NCBI RefSeq assembly: GCF_900187265.1
Contig: NZ_LT906450.1
Span: 4,145,444-4,209,443, forward strand
Length of the DNA: 64,000 bases
Reading direction: 5' to 3'
Source: Rhodococcus rhodochrous
GTDB lineage: Bacteria > Actinomycetota > Actinomycetes > Mycobacteriales > Mycobacteriaceae
Shown piece by piece: positions 1 to 9,140 of this stretch. Under the pieces are notes generated by a model. It saw nothing but the letters and a program-made list of their open reading frames with translations, was not told the DNA's origin and searched no databases. Position 1 is the stretch's first letter. Each line of letters opens with the position of its first letter. The translations under genes were made by a program, and so were the position numbers.

Positions 1-585
1 TTGCTGGGTGAATTCGTGGGTTCCCGCGCGGGCGACACGGGTGTGCTCCTGTGGCTGGTCGCCGGCGGAGCGCTCGCGGTGGCGGTCGTCGGCGCCGAGA
101 TCGTCGCGCGCCTCGTCCCGCCCGGCGACGACCGGTTCGTCCTCGCAGTCACCGGAGCCGTGGCCGCGGCGTACCCCGTCCTCGTCGAACTGTGGTCGGG
201 TATGCAGTCGGCGACCGTGCCGTGGTGGGTGCTGCTCGTCGCGGTGGCCGCCGTGGTCGCCGGGGTGCGGCTCTCCCCGTACATGCCGTACGCGCTTCCC
301 GGGCTGGTGCTCGCCGCATCGATCTCGGCGGCGACGGTGTGGTGGCCGGCGGAGATCGGCGAGGGCATCCCCCTCGCGGTGCGGGTCGCGCTCGTCGCGC
401 TGGGCACCGGTCTCGCGCTCGGCGCATCCTTGCCGGGTTCGGCGTCCGTGGCGGCTCTCGGCCTGGCGCTGCCGGTGCCGGCAACGGCCGTCGTGGGGGC
501 CGTGTGGATGCTGCCGGCGGATGCGCAATGGTCGGCGCTCGCATTGTTCGCCGCCGCCGTGATCTGTGCGTGGCAGGTGCGTTAG
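1..585 (+). CDS. Polytopic membrane protein, probably 5'-truncated
   Basis: The frame is open from the first base to a TAG at 583-585 and encodes about 194 residues. The protein is almost entirely hydrophobic, with roughly six membrane segments rich in Ala, Val, Leu and Gly and short loops, so it should sit in the cytoplasmic membrane. The first codon is TTG at base 1 and there is no room to see a ribosome-binding site, so the true start may lie outside the window. I do not recognise the family. It runs in the same direction as the Mrp antiporter operon 200 bases downstream, but nothing in the sequence ties it to that system. Confidence 0.6.
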   Translation: MLGEFVGSRAGDTGVLLWLVAGGALAVAVVGAEIVARLVPPGDDRFVLAVTGAVAAAYPVLVELWSGMQSATVPWWVLLVAVAAVVAGVRLSPYMPYALPGLVLAASISAATVWWPAEIGEGIPLAVRVALVALGTGLALGASLPGSASVAALGLALPVPATAVVGAVWMLPADAQWSALALFAAAVICAWQVR

Positions 586-786
586 CGCTCTCACCTCCCC
601 GATTCGCAAGCGTGCGAAGACAACCGTTAGGATGGGCACAATCCGTTTTGCCCGATGACGGCGAGCGGCGTGCATGTCGGGGCGATCCCCGTTTCGGCGG
701 TGTGCCGTCCGCTGTGACGACAGCGAGTCCCACGGCCCGCAGTCAGTTTCACCCCGCCGACAGGCCCGACCCCGACGGAGTGCCTT

Positions 787-3624
787 TTGATCGCCATACT
801 CGTTGCCCATGCGGTCGCTGCTCTTCTGGCGCCGCTTCTGGTCAGAGTCATGGGGAGAAATGCATTCCTGCCGCTCGCGCTGGTGCCCCTCGCAAGTCTC
901 GGCTGGGTGGTCACCAATTGGGGAACCGATCAGACCCTGCAGATCGCGTGGGCCCCGACGCTGTCGATGAATATCGATCTGCGCTTCGACACGCTCGCGG
1001 CGATCATGTGCGTGCTCGTCCTCGGCATCGGTTCGTTGATCCTGCTCTATTGTTCGCGTTATTTCGAGGACGACGAGCCCCGCCTGGGCCTGTTCGCCGC
1101 CGAGATGGTCGCCTTCGCCGGCGCCATGTTCGGCCTGGTGGTCAGCGACAACATGTTGCTGCTCTACGTCTTCTGGGAACTGACGACCGTCCTGTCGTTC
1201 CTGCTCGTCGGGCACTACGCCGAACGCGCCTCGAGTCGTCGTGCCGCCACCCAGGCCCTGCTCGTCACCACGGCCGGTGGTCTGGCGATGCTGGTCGGCA
1301 TCATCGTCCTCGGCGAGATGGTCGGCAGCTACAACCTCTCCGACGTCGTCGCGGCGGCACCCCACGGCTGGCTCGCCGGTGTGGCCGTGGTGCTCGTGCT
1401 CGTCGGCGCACTGTCGAAGTCCGCCGTGGTCCCGCTGCACTTCTGGCTGCCCGGCGCGATGGCCGCCCCCACCCCGGTGTCCGGATACCTCCACGCCGCG
1501 GCGATGGTCAAGGCCGGTATCTACCTCGTGGCCCGGCTCGCGCCCGGCTTCGCCGACAGCGCCGCGTGGCGGCCGATCGTCATCGGTCTCGGTCTCGCGT
1601 CGATGATCCTCGCCGGCTGGCGAGCGTTCCGCGCTTTCGACCTCAAGCTCATCCTGGCCTTCGGCACCGTCAGTCAGCTCGGTTTCCTCACGGCCCTGGT
1701 GGGCACGGGCAGCCGGGAAGCGGCCCTGGCGGGCCTGGCGATGGTGATCGCCCACGCCCTGTTCAAAGCATGCCTGTTCATGGTGGTCGGCATCATCGAC
1801 CACTCCACGGGCACCCGCGACATCCGCAAACTCGCACATCTCGGCTCCGTAGCCCCCTACCTGGCGTTGATCGCGATACTCGCGGCGGCGAGCATGGCCG
1901 GTCTGCCACCGTTCATCGGGTTCGTCGCGAAGGAAGCCGCCCTCGAGTCGGCGCTGGTGGCCGAGGTACTGCCCGAATGGGCGCGGATCGCCATGACCGC
2001 GGGCATCGTGGTGGGCTCGATCCTCACCCTCGCCTACAGCATCCGGTTCATCTGGGGTGCCTTCGGCCGCAAGCAGCTCAAGCGCCCGAGCCCCGCGGTG
2101 CAGAACCTTCACGCGCCCGGGGCGCTGCTGCTCACCGCCCCGAGCATCCTTGCGTTCGCCGGTCTCGCCGCGGGCTTCGCGAGCTCGTGGGTCGATCACC
2201 TGATCACCCCCTACGCCGACGAGCTGCCCACCGAACTGAGCAAGCCCTACCACCTGGCGCTGTGGCACGGGTTCTCCTTGCCCCTGGGCCTGACCGCCGT
2301 GGTGATCGTGGGCGGCACGGTTCTGTTCCTCGCGCACCGCACCATCGCGCGCCTGCGCTTCGAGCACCCGCCGCTCGGCAACGCCGACCGGATGTACGAC
2401 GCGACCCTCCAGGGCATGGACACCCTGTCCCTGCGCCTGACCGCCTTCCTGCAGCGCGGTTCGCTCCCCCTGACCCAGGCGACGATCCTCGTCACCCTGG
2501 TGGCGCTCCCGACGGTGCTGATGTTCTTCTTCGGGCTGAGCACGATGCCGTCGACGCGCGCGTGGGACTCGATCTGGCAGCTCGGGGTCGGGCTGATCAT
2601 GATGGCCGCCGCGATCACCGCGACGGTGCTGCGCAACCGTCTCGGCGGTGTGCTGGTCGTGGGCGTGACCGGCTACGGGCTCGGTGTGCTGTTCGCCCTG
2701 CAGGGCGCCCCCGATCTCGCGCTCACCCAGTTCCTCGTCGAGACCGTCACCCTCGTGATGTTCGTGCTGGTCCTGCGCAAGCTGCCCGCCGAGACCGACC
2801 CGGCCGCGGTGATGGGCAGCAAGTTCGCCCGCGCGATGCTCGGCATCGCCGTGGGTGCAGTGGTCGTCGGGATCGGCGCCTACGCCGTCGCGGCACGCAC
2901 CACCGATCCGATCTCGCTGCTGCTGCCCGACGCCGCCTACTACGGCGGCGACGGCAAGAACGTCGTCAACGTCCTGCTCGTCGACATCCGCGCCTGGGAC
3001 ACGATGGGCGAGATCTCGGTGCTGCTGGTCGCCGCGACCGGCGTGGCCAGCCTGGTCTTCCGCACCCGCCGCTTCGGCACCGCCCCGCGTGTGGCTGACG
3101 CACCTGCGGCGCAGCTCGACGCGGTATCCGCCAGCAACGAGACGACCTGGCTGCTCGGCGGCGATCTCATCGATCCGCGCTACCGCTCGCTGGTCCTCGA
3201 GGTCACCACCCGGCTGGTCTTCCCCACCATGATGATCCTGTCGGTGTACTTCTTCTTCTCCGGCCACAACGCCCCCGGTGGCGGCTTCGCGGGCGGTCTC
3301 ATCGCCGGTCTCGCGCTGGTGTTGAGGTACCTGGCCGGAGGACGCTACGAGCTCGGAGAGGCGGTTCCCATCGACGCCGGCAAGATCCTCGGCATCGGAC
3401 TCACCTTCGCCGCAGGCACCGCGCTGGTGTCGATGTTCCTCGGTGCTCCGGCCCTGTCGTCGGCGACCCTCGAGCTCACGCTGCCGCTGCTCGGCGACAT
3501 CAAGATCGTGACCGCGCTGTTCTTCGACCTCGGTGTGTACCTCATCGTGGTCGGCCTGATCCTGGACGTGCTGCGCAGCCTCGGTGCTCGCCTCGACGCC
3601 GAGACCGTGGGTGAGCGCCGATGA
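787..3624 (+). CDS. mnhA: Na+/H+ antiporter subunit A fused to subunit B (MrpA-MrpB)
   Basis: This 945-residue polytopic protein is the large subunit of the multi-subunit Mrp/Mnh cation/proton antiporter, related to NuoL of complex I. Residues 1 to about 780 form the MrpA part, with the antiporter-core segment PLHFWLPGAM followed by a conserved Lys in AAMVKAGIYL. From about residue 800 the MnhB domain follows, seen in FFFSGHNAPGGGFAGG. The length matches MrpA plus MrpB of species where they are separate, and no separate mnhB exists here, so A and B are fused. The TTG start has GGAG six bases upstream (777-780). The stop overlaps the next start (ATGA), marking the head of a six-gene operon for Na+ and pH homeostasis. 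Confidence 0.93.
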   Translation: MIAILVAHAVAALLAPLLVRVMGRNAFLPLALVPLASLGWVVTNWGTDQTLQIAWAPTLSMNIDLRFDTLAAIMCVLVLGIGSLILLYCSRYFEDDEPRLGLFAAEMVAFAGAMFGLVVSDNMLLLYVFWELTTVLSFLLVGHYAERASSRRAATQALLVTTAGGLAMLVGIIVLGEMVGSYNLSDVVAAAPHGWLAGVAVVLVLVGALSKSAVVPLHFWLPGAMAAPTPVSGYLHAAAMVKAGIYLVARLAPGFADSAAWRPIVIGLGLASMILAGWRAFRAFDLKLILAFGTVSQLGFLTALVGTGSREAALAGLAMVIAHALFKACLFMVVGIIDHSTGTRDIRKLAHLGSVAPYLALIAILAAASMAGLPPFIGFVAKEAALESALVAEVLPEWARIAMTAGIVVGSILTLAYSIRFIWGAFGRKQLKRPSPAVQNLHAPGALLLTAPSILAFAGLAAGFASSWVDHLITPYADELPTELSKPYHLALWHGFSLPLGLTAVVIVGGTVLFLAHRTIARLRFEHPPLGNADRMYDATLQGMDTLSLRLTAFLQRGSLPLTQATILVTLVALPTVLMFFFGLSTMPSTRAWDSIWQLGVGLIMMAAAITATVLRNRLGGVLVVGVTGYGLGVLFALQGAPDLALTQFLVETVTLVMFVLVLRKLPAETDPAAVMGSKFARAMLGIAVGAVVVGIGAYAVAARTTDPISLLLPDAAYYGGDGKNVVNVLLVDIRAWDTMGEISVLLVAATGVASLVFRTRRFGTAPRVADAPAAQLDAVSASNETTWLLGGDLIDPRYRSLVLEVTTRLVFPTMMILSVYFFFSGHNAPGGGFAGGLIAGLALVLRYLAGGRYELGEAVPIDAGKILGIGLTFAAGTALVSMFLGAPALSSATLELTLPLLGDIKIVTALFFDLGVYLIVVGLILDVLRSLGARLDAETVGERR

Positions 3625-4391
3625 CCGCGAACATCACGCTCCTCGCCATCGTCGGCGTGCTCGTCGCGTCCGGTGTGTATCTGCTGCTCGAACGCAGCAT
3701 CATCAAGATGTTGCTGGGTCTGCTGCTGGCGGGCAACGGCATCAACCTGCTGCTGCTCACGCTCGGCGGTCCCGCGGGTCACGCCCCCATCGTCGGTGTG
3801 GAGAGCGACGTCGAGCCGGACATGGCCGACCCCCTCGCCCAGGCGATGATCCTCACCGCGATCGTCATCACGATGGGTATAGCGGCGTTCGTGCTGGCAT
3901 TGACCTACCGCTCCTACACCTATCGCGCACGGGACGAGATCGAGAACGACCCCGAGGACACCCTCGTGTCGCAGCGGCGCAGTCTCGCGGATCTTCCGTC
4001 GCGAGACCGCTCCGACGACCCGCTCACCGGTATCCCGAGCAAGAGCGGCGACGCCTTCGACGCCGCGGGCAACCCGATCCCGCTCGACCAGCTCAAGAAC
4101 ATCGAGGACCTCGAGGCGTACGAGGACCTGCACGACGGCGACTTCGACGACCCGACCGACTCTGCCTACACGCAGAACCAGGACGGGACGGACGAGTCCG
4201 GCGCTGCCGGAGATGCCCCTGCCGGAGATGCGGCCGGAGCCGGCTCTGCCGAGGACGCCGACGAGGCCGACTCCGCCGAGGACGACACCGCAGCCGTGCG
4301 TGCGGACGACCCCGACCCCGAGGCCCCCGATCCCGCCGAGGACGAGCCGACCGGAGACGACGAGAAGAACGGGAAGGAGGATCGCCGATGA
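3621..4391 (+). CDS. mnhC: Na+/H+ antiporter subunit C with long acidic tail
   Basis: The first 110 or so residues are a NuoK-like MnhC subunit: three membrane helices with the typical LLLERSIIKMLLGLLLAGNGINLL-type second helix (positions 22-45). MnhC proteins are normally about 110 to 130 residues, but this one is 256. The extra C-terminal half is hydrophilic, strongly acidic and rich in Ala, Asp, Glu and Gly (for example SAEDADEADSAEDD), so it is probably a disordered cytoplasmic tail. Its start overlaps mnhAB and its stop overlaps mnhD by four bases each, so the subunits are translationally coupled. The tail is an oddity with no known function. Confidence 0.9.
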   Translation: MTANITLLAIVGVLVASGVYLLLERSIIKMLLGLLLAGNGINLLLLTLGGPAGHAPIVGVESDVEPDMADPLAQAMILTAIVITMGIAAFVLALTYRSYTYRARDEIENDPEDTLVSQRRSLADLPSRDRSDDPLTGIPSKSGDAFDAAGNPIPLDQLKNIEDLEAYEDLHDGDFDDPTDSAYTQNQDGTDESGAAGDAPAGDAAGAGSAEDADEADSAEDDTAAVRADDPDPEAPDPAEDEPTGDDEKNGKEDRR

Positions 4392-5977
4392 ACCTGAGCG
4401 TCGCGAACCTGGTTCCCCTCCCCGTCCTCATCCCGCTGCTCGCTGCCGCTGCGACCCTGATCGTCGGCCGCCGTCCCCGCGCACAGCGGTGGATCACCGT
4501 CTTCGCGCTCGTCGCCTCGCTCGCCGTGGGCGTGGCGCTGCTGTACTACGCCGATGCCGACGGCATCGCCGTACTGCAGATCGGCGGGTGGGAGGCGCCG
4601 ATCGGCATCTCGCTGGTCGTCGACCGTTTGTCGGCGTTGATGCTGGTCGTCTCGGGGATCGTGCTGCTGTCGGTGATGCTGTACGCGGTCGGTCAGGGTA
4701 TCCACGACGGCAACGAGCAACAGCCCGTCTCGATCTTCCTACCGACCTATCTCGCGCTCACGGCGGGTGTCAACATCGCCTTCCTCGCGGGCGACCTGTT
4801 CAACCTCTTCGTCGGCTTCGAGGTTCTCCTCGCCGCATCGTTCGTCCTGCTGACCCTGGGTGCGAGCGCCGACCGCGTCCGCGCGGGCGTCTCGTACGTC
4901 ATGGTCTCGATGGTGTCCTCGCTGGTCTTCCTCGTGGGCATCGCCTTCGCCTACGCCGCCACGGGCACCCTGAACCTCGCCCAGATGGCACTGCGGATGG
5001 ACGAGATCTCACCGGGCACCCGGGCCGCGATCTTCGGTGTGCTGCTCGTCGCCTTCGGCATCAAGGCCGCGGTCTTCCCGCTGTCGTCGTGGCTGCCCGA
5101 CTCCTACCCCACCGCACCCGCACCGGTCACCGCCGTCTTCGCCGGCCTGCTGACCAAGGTCGGCGTCTACGCGATCATCCGGGCGCACACCCTGCTGTTC
5201 CCGGGTGGCGAACTCGACGACGTCCTGCTCGTCGCCGGTCTGCTCACGATGGTCGTCGGCATCCTCGGCGCGATCGCGCAGAACGACATCAAGCGTCTGC
5301 TGTCGTTCACGCTCGTCAGCCACATCGGATACATGATCTTCGGCGTCGCCCTGTCGTCGCAGACGGGTCTCGCGGGCGCCGTCTACTACGTCGGCCACCA
5401 CATCCTCGTGCAGACCACCCTCTTCCTCGTGGTGGGTCTCATCGAACGCCAGGCCGGGTCGGCGTCGCTGCGACGCCTCGGCAGCCTTGCACTCATGTCC
5501 CCGCTGCTGGCGGTCCTGTTCCTCATCCCGGCGCTCAACCTGGGCGGTATCCCGCCGTTCTCCGGGTTCATCGGGAAGGTCGCCCTGCTGCAGGCCGGTG
5601 CGGAGGACGGTTCGGTCCTCGCCTGGATCCTCGTCGCCGGTGGTGTCGTGACCAGCCTGCTGACGCTGTACGTCGTCGCGCGTATCTGGACGAAGGCGTT
5701 CTGGCGGGCACGCGCCGACGCGCCCGAGGGCGATCTCGCCGACATCGGCCCGTCGGCGCTGATCGACGAATCCGCCACCGACATCTCGTTCGAGGAACGC
5801 CCGGACGTCGGCCGGATGCCGGCCGCGATGCTCGTCCCCACGGTCTGGCTCGTGGCGATCGGTGTGTCGTTGACGGTCTTCGCCGGTCCACTGCTCGACA
5901 TCAGCAACCGTGCCGCGGAGAACCTGCGCGACCGCACGGTGTACATCGAGGCCGTGCTGGGGGGTGAGCAGGAATGA
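4388..5977 (+). CDS. mnhD: Na+/H+ antiporter subunit D
   Basis: This 529-residue MrpD subunit is homologous to NuoM/NuoN and forms part of the ion-translocating membrane core. About 14 hydrophobic segments are visible. The conserved stretch FPLSSWLPDSYPTAPAPVTA near residues 230-250 and the following Lys in LLTKVGVYAII match the proton-channel region of the family. The ATG at 4388 overlaps the mnhC stop and is preceded by GGAGGATCGCCG, giving a clear ribosome-binding site. The open frame extends further upstream through mnhC, but that part is a shadow. The C-terminus overlaps mnhE by four bases. Confidence 0.94.
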   Translation: MNLSVANLVPLPVLIPLLAAAATLIVGRRPRAQRWITVFALVASLAVGVALLYYADADGIAVLQIGGWEAPIGISLVVDRLSALMLVVSGIVLLSVMLYAVGQGIHDGNEQQPVSIFLPTYLALTAGVNIAFLAGDLFNLFVGFEVLLAASFVLLTLGASADRVRAGVSYVMVSMVSSLVFLVGIAFAYAATGTLNLAQMALRMDEISPGTRAAIFGVLLVAFGIKAAVFPLSSWLPDSYPTAPAPVTAVFAGLLTKVGVYAIIRAHTLLFPGGELDDVLLVAGLLTMVVGILGAIAQNDIKRLLSFTLVSHIGYMIFGVALSSQTGLAGAVYYVGHHILVQTTLFLVVGLIERQAGSASLRRLGSLALMSPLLAVLFLIPALNLGGIPPFSGFIGKVALLQAGAEDGSVLAWILVAGGVVTSLLTLYVVARIWTKAFWRARADAPEGDLADIGPSALIDESATDISFEERPDVGRMPAAMLVPTVWLVAIGVSLTVFAGPLLDISNRAAENLRDRTVYIEAVLGGEQE

Positions 5978-6525
5978 TGAAACGCGCCAACGTCCTGCGC
6001 ATGTTCGTCGTGGGATGGACGACGCTGGTCTGGGTCCTGCTGTGGGGCACCTTCAGCGTCGCCAACATCCTCGCCGGCGTGGTCGTCTCGCTCGTCATCA
6101 TGTTCGTGCTGCCACTGCCGCGCGTGCCCGTCGAGGGTCGCGTGCACGTGTGGTCCGCGATGCGACTCGGCGCGGTGATCTTCAGCGAAACCATCCGCTC
6201 GACGATCAACGTGGCGTGGCTGGCGATCCGACCGTCCCCGCCGCCGGTCACCGGTGTGCTGCGCTGCCGGCTCACCATCAAGTCCGACCTGGTGCTGACA
6301 CTGTGGACGGACATCATGAACAACATCCCGGGCACCATGGTGCTCGAGATCGACCAGGTGCGGCGGATCATGTACGTGCACGTTCTCGACGTGAGTACCG
6401 ACAAGGCCGTGGCCGACTTCTACCGTTCCGCCCGCCTCATCGAGCGTCTTCTCATCCAGACGTTCGAACGCGAGTCGGAATGGCAGGCCAGCCCCTGGCG
6501 CAGCGGAACGGAGGAACTGACGTGA
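5974..6525 (+). CDS. mnhE: Na+/H+ antiporter subunit E
   Basis: This 183-residue MnhE subunit of the Mrp complex has two or three N-terminal membrane helices (residues about 8-45 and 57-80). A soluble C-terminal domain carries the family features RLTIKSDLVLTLWTDIMNN and an IPGTMVLEID-type strand. MnhE is needed for assembly of the hetero-oligomeric antiporter in species where it has been tested. It overlaps mnhD by four bases (ATGA) and the next gene by four bases (GTGA). Length and position are as expected for an actinobacterial mrp operon. Confidence 0.92.
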   Translation: MMKRANVLRMFVVGWTTLVWVLLWGTFSVANILAGVVVSLVIMFVLPLPRVPVEGRVHVWSAMRLGAVIFSETIRSTINVAWLAIRPSPPPVTGVLRCRLTIKSDLVLTLWTDIMNNIPGTMVLEIDQVRRIMYVHVLDVSTDKAVADFYRSARLIERLLIQTFERESEWQASPWRSGTEELT

Positions 6526-6782
6526 CCGTGACACTGGTGATCGCGGGGACACTGCTGTTCGTCTCCGCGGTCCTGATCACCTACCGCGTGATCGCGGGCC
6601 CCAACTCCCTCGACCGGCTCGTCGGCGTCGACGCCCTGCTGGCGCTCGGCATCTGCGGCATCGCGATCTGGGCGGTGTACACGCGCGACACGTCGGTGCT
6701 GCCCGCCACCGTAGCCCTGGCCCTGGTCGGCTTCATCGGGTCGGTGTCCGTGGCTCGATTCCGGGTGCGTGACGAAGGATGA
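6522..6782 (+). CDS. mnhF: Na+/H+ antiporter subunit F
   Basis: This is a small 86-residue MnhF subunit with three predicted membrane helices. The family motif RVIAGPNSLDRLVGVDAL lies in the first loop and second helix (residues about 23-40). The GTG start at 6522 overlaps the mnhE stop (GTGA), and GGAGGAACTGAC immediately upstream supplies the ribosome-binding site. An open frame extends far upstream, but only this part looks like the family. The stop overlaps mnhG by four bases. Confidence 0.92.
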   Translation: MTVTLVIAGTLLFVSAVLITYRVIAGPNSLDRLVGVDALLALGICGIAIWAVYTRDTSVLPATVALALVGFIGSVSVARFRVRDEG

Positions 6783-7108
6783 CGACGATCATCGACACCT
6801 TCGCCCACATCCTGATCCTCATCGGTTCGGTCATCTCGCTGACCGCCGCGATCGGCGTGGTCCGTTTCCGCGACACCCTGTCGCGCATGCACCCCGCTAC
6901 CAAGCCCCAAGTGGTGGGCCTGTTGTTCGTACTGGGCGGCGCCATGATCATCCTGCGCAGCTCGATCGACATCTGGATGATGGCCCTGGCGGGCATGTTC
7001 ATGGTCCTCACCGCCCCCGTGATCGCCCACCGGGTCGGCCGCGTCGCCTACCGGGAGCAGCTCGGTCGCGACGGTCTGCTCGACGAGGACGCTCCCGGCG
7101 GTGCCTGA
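6779..7108 (+). CDS. mnhG: Na+/H+ antiporter subunit G
   Basis: This is the 109-residue last subunit of the Mrp antiporter. The MnhG signature is clear: VVRFRDTLSRMHPATKPQ (residues about 28-45) between the first and second of three membrane helices. It starts with ATG overlapping the mnhF stop and ends the operon. The next gene is convergent and ends 77 bases away, so the transcript probably stops in that short gap, although no convincing terminator hairpin is visible there. Confidence 0.92.
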   Translation: MTTIIDTFAHILILIGSVISLTAAIGVVRFRDTLSRMHPATKPQVVGLLFVLGGAMIILRSSIDIWMMALAGMFMVLTAPVIAHRVGRVAYREQLGRDGLLDEDAPGGA

Positions 7109-7184
7109 CAACCGATGAGGGCCCGACGGGCGATGAGGGCCAGACTCTCGACGGGAGCGTGACGGCCGGGATGTCCTCGGCCGA

Positions 7185-8318
7185 TCACTCCTTCAGTTCC
7201 TGCACGAGCGAGTCCACCACCGCGACGAGATCGCCGTCGGTCCGCTCCGCGATCCGGCGCTGACGCTGGTAGGACGCTCCCCGCACCGGGATGTCCGCGA
7301 CCCGCGCGAGTTCGTCGGCGCAACCGAGCCGCATCGCGGTGGGCATGATCTGCTCGAGCAGGTCGTTCAGGTCGTCGGTGACCAGCCGCTCGGTGCACAC
7401 CGGGTCGAGGATGACCTCCGCCTCGAGTCCGTAGCGCGCGGCACGCCACTTGTTCTCCTTGACGTGCCACGGCTGCAGCACGGGCAGTTCCTCACCGCGT
7501 TCGAGACATTCGTCGAAGTAGACGACGAGCGAATGCACGAAGGCGACGAGGGCGGCCAGTTCGGCACGGTTGGTGATGCCGTCGAACACCCGGACCTCGA
7601 GGGTGCCCCATTTCGGCGCCGGCCGGATGTCCCAGTGCATCCCCCCGGGGTGGCTGATGACGCCGGACTTGAGCTGATCGCCGATGAACTCCGCGTACTG
7701 CGGCCAGTCGGCGAAATGGTAGGGCAGGCCGGCGGTCGGCAGCTGCTGGAACATCAGCGCGCGGTTGCTCGCGTAGCCCGTGTCGTAGCCCGCCCAGATC
7801 GGCGACGAGGCCGACAGCGCGAGCATGTGGGGATACTTCACGAGCATGGCGTTGAGGATCGGGATGATCTTCTCCGCGGAGGAGACCCCCACGTGGACGT
7901 GTACTCCCCAGATGAGCATCTGCCGTCCCCACCAGCGGGTGCGGTTGATCATCTCGTCGTAGTCCGGGGACGGGGTGACGGTCTGGTCGGTCCACTGCGC
8001 GAACGGGTGGGTGCCGGCGCACATCAGGTCCACGCCGTTCGGGTCGGCGGCACGTCGCAGCAGCGACAGCGACTCGGACAGGTCGTCGACCGCCTCGGCG
8101 ACGGTGTCGTGCACGCCGGTGACGAGTTCGACGGTGTTGCGCAGGAACTCCTTGGTCAACCGCGGGGTCTCCCCCGCGATCTCCTTCACCCTGTCGAAGA
8201 CGACCGTCGCGCTGTTCGAGAGATCACGGGTGGTCTTGTCCACCAGAGCGATCTCCCATTCCACGCCGATCGTGGGACGAGGTGATCCCGGAAACTCGAC
8301 TGCCACGTATCGATCCAA
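7185..8318 (-). CDS. Carboxylate-amine ligase, GCS2/YbdK family
   Basis: This 377-residue protein belongs to the glutamate-cysteine ligase 2 (YbdK) family, homologous by position and sequence to M. tuberculosis Rv0433. The N-terminal GVEWEIALVD at residues 18-27 holds the acidic metal-binding residues of the fold. WGVHVHVGVSS near 137-147 and RPAPKWGTLEVRVFDG near 230-245 are the other conserved blocks. YbdK proteins have weak glutamate-cysteine ligase activity in vitro, but mycothiol-producing actinobacteria do not rely on glutathione, so the real substrate is unknown. It is the last gene of a leftward set after sodC and is convergent with mnhG. Confidence 0.88.
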   Translation of the reverse strand: MDRYVAVEFPGSPRPTIGVEWEIALVDKTTRDLSNSATVVFDRVKEIAGETPRLTKEFLRNTVELVTGVHDTVAEAVDDLSESLSLLRRAADPNGVDLMCAGTHPFAQWTDQTVTPSPDYDEMINRTRWWGRQMLIWGVHVHVGVSSAEKIIPILNAMLVKYPHMLALSASSPIWAGYDTGYASNRALMFQQLPTAGLPYHFADWPQYAEFIGDQLKSGVISHPGGMHWDIRPAPKWGTLEVRVFDGITNRAELAALVAFVHSLVVYFDECLERGEELPVLQPWHVKENKWRAARYGLEAEVILDPVCTERLVTDDLNDLLEQIMPTAMRLGCADELARVADIPVRGASYQRQRRIAERTDGDLVAVVDSLVQELKE

Positions 8319-8319
8319 C

Positions 8320-8361
8320 CACAGGGCCCCGCCGACGGATGTCCGTCTGCGGGGCCCTGTG
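8320..8361 (-). terminator. Strong hairpin downstream of sodC
   Basis: A near-perfect inverted repeat has arms CACAGGGCCCCGC and GCGGGGCCCTGTG around a short GACGGA/TCCGTC inner stem. It lies between the sodC stop and the ligase start. No T-run follows on the minus strand, so it may be a terminator or an RNA-stabilising structure. Confidence 0.55.
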
Positions 8362-8407
8362 TCGGGAATTACCTGCGAGATCGAGTCTCAGGAGATGCGG
8401 TCTCCGG

Positions 8408-9052
8408 TCACTCGATGACGCCGCACGCGAGGCGCGCGCCGAGGTTGTCCTGGTGCACGACCACCGAGGCGCCGTCCTCACCCTCGAGGTCCTCGAGGCC
8501 GAAGGCCGAGGTGGTGACGGTGGCGGTGGCGGTGCCGTCCTCACGGACGACGAGCGAGACCAGGTCGCCGCTCTCCGGAACGGAGGTGTTACCGCCGGCC
8601 TGCAGGTGGGCACCGGCGGACAGGAACGCGCCGGGCTCGCCGCCGTCCGGAGCGGTGGACTCGGCCTCGCAACGGCCGAACTCGTGGATGTGGACACCGT
8701 GGTAGCCGGGCTCGAGACCCTCGACCTCGACGGTCACCTCGACGTCGCCGCCGTTCTCGGCGAACGACACGGTGCCGGCCGACTCGCCGTCGACCGTGGT
8801 GAGCTCCGCGGTGAGCGCAGCAGCAGAGGCGGAGCCACCGGCGTGCGACTCGCTCCCACCCTCGGTGCCGTGGTCGTCGCCGTGGGCCTCGGAAGCGGGC
8901 GCGGCGGATCCCGTCCACACCGGCGGAGTCGTCCCCGGCTCGGTGCTCGCCTCCTCGCTGTTCGAGCACGCAGTCAGGCCCACCGCGGCGATCGCGACGA
9001 TCGGGGCCAGAGCACGCCAGGACATGCGACGGGTGGAACTGGAGACCATCAA
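8408..9052 (-). CDS. sodC: Superoxide dismutase Cu/Zn type, lipoprotein
   Basis: SodC converts superoxide to hydrogen peroxide and oxygen outside the membrane. The 214-residue precursor has a signal peptide ending in a lipobox (GLTAC, Cys at about 29), then a Ser/Gly/Glu-rich linker, then the Cu/Zn SOD domain from about residue 75. Copper-binding His residues are visible in GVHIHEFG, and the bridging His in SAGAHLQ. The final copper His is in VVVHQDN. The second zinc His of classical enzymes is not where expected (ESGD instead of a GHxGD pattern), as in the zinc-poor SodC known from M. tuberculosis (Rv0432). It sits between the VirR-like and YbdK-type genes in the mycobacterial order. Confidence 0.92.
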   Translation of the reverse strand: MMVSSSTRRMSWRALAPIVAIAAVGLTACSNSEEASTEPGTTPPVWTGSAAPASEAHGDDHGTEGGSESHAGGSASAAALTAELTTVDGESAGTVSFAENGGDVEVTVEVEGLEPGYHGVHIHEFGRCEAESTAPDGGEPGAFLSAGAHLQAGGNTSVPESGDLVSLVVREDGTATATVTTSAFGLEDLEGEDGASVVVHQDNLGARLACGVIE

Positions 9053-9140
9053 ACCGCTCCTTCGAAGTGCCGAAAAGTCACCCGATCATAACCGGGCGTC
9101 TCCGGCGACCACCCGGTGGCGGACCGACACGGTTCCGGCG

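Noticed and set aside
632-658. Eight-codon reading frame in the leader of the mnh operon
   Set aside because: It has an ATG and a stop, but no convincing ribosome-binding site and no peptide pattern such as a run of one amino acid.
51-3098. Plus-strand frame of 1015 codons overlapping mnhA
   Set aside because: Arg/Pro/Gly-rich composition typical of a shadow frame in GC-rich DNA; the other frame encodes the recognisable MrpA.
7109-7184. Repeated GATGAGGGCC in the gap after mnhG
   Set aside because: Two direct copies without a hairpin or T-run; not enough for a terminator call.
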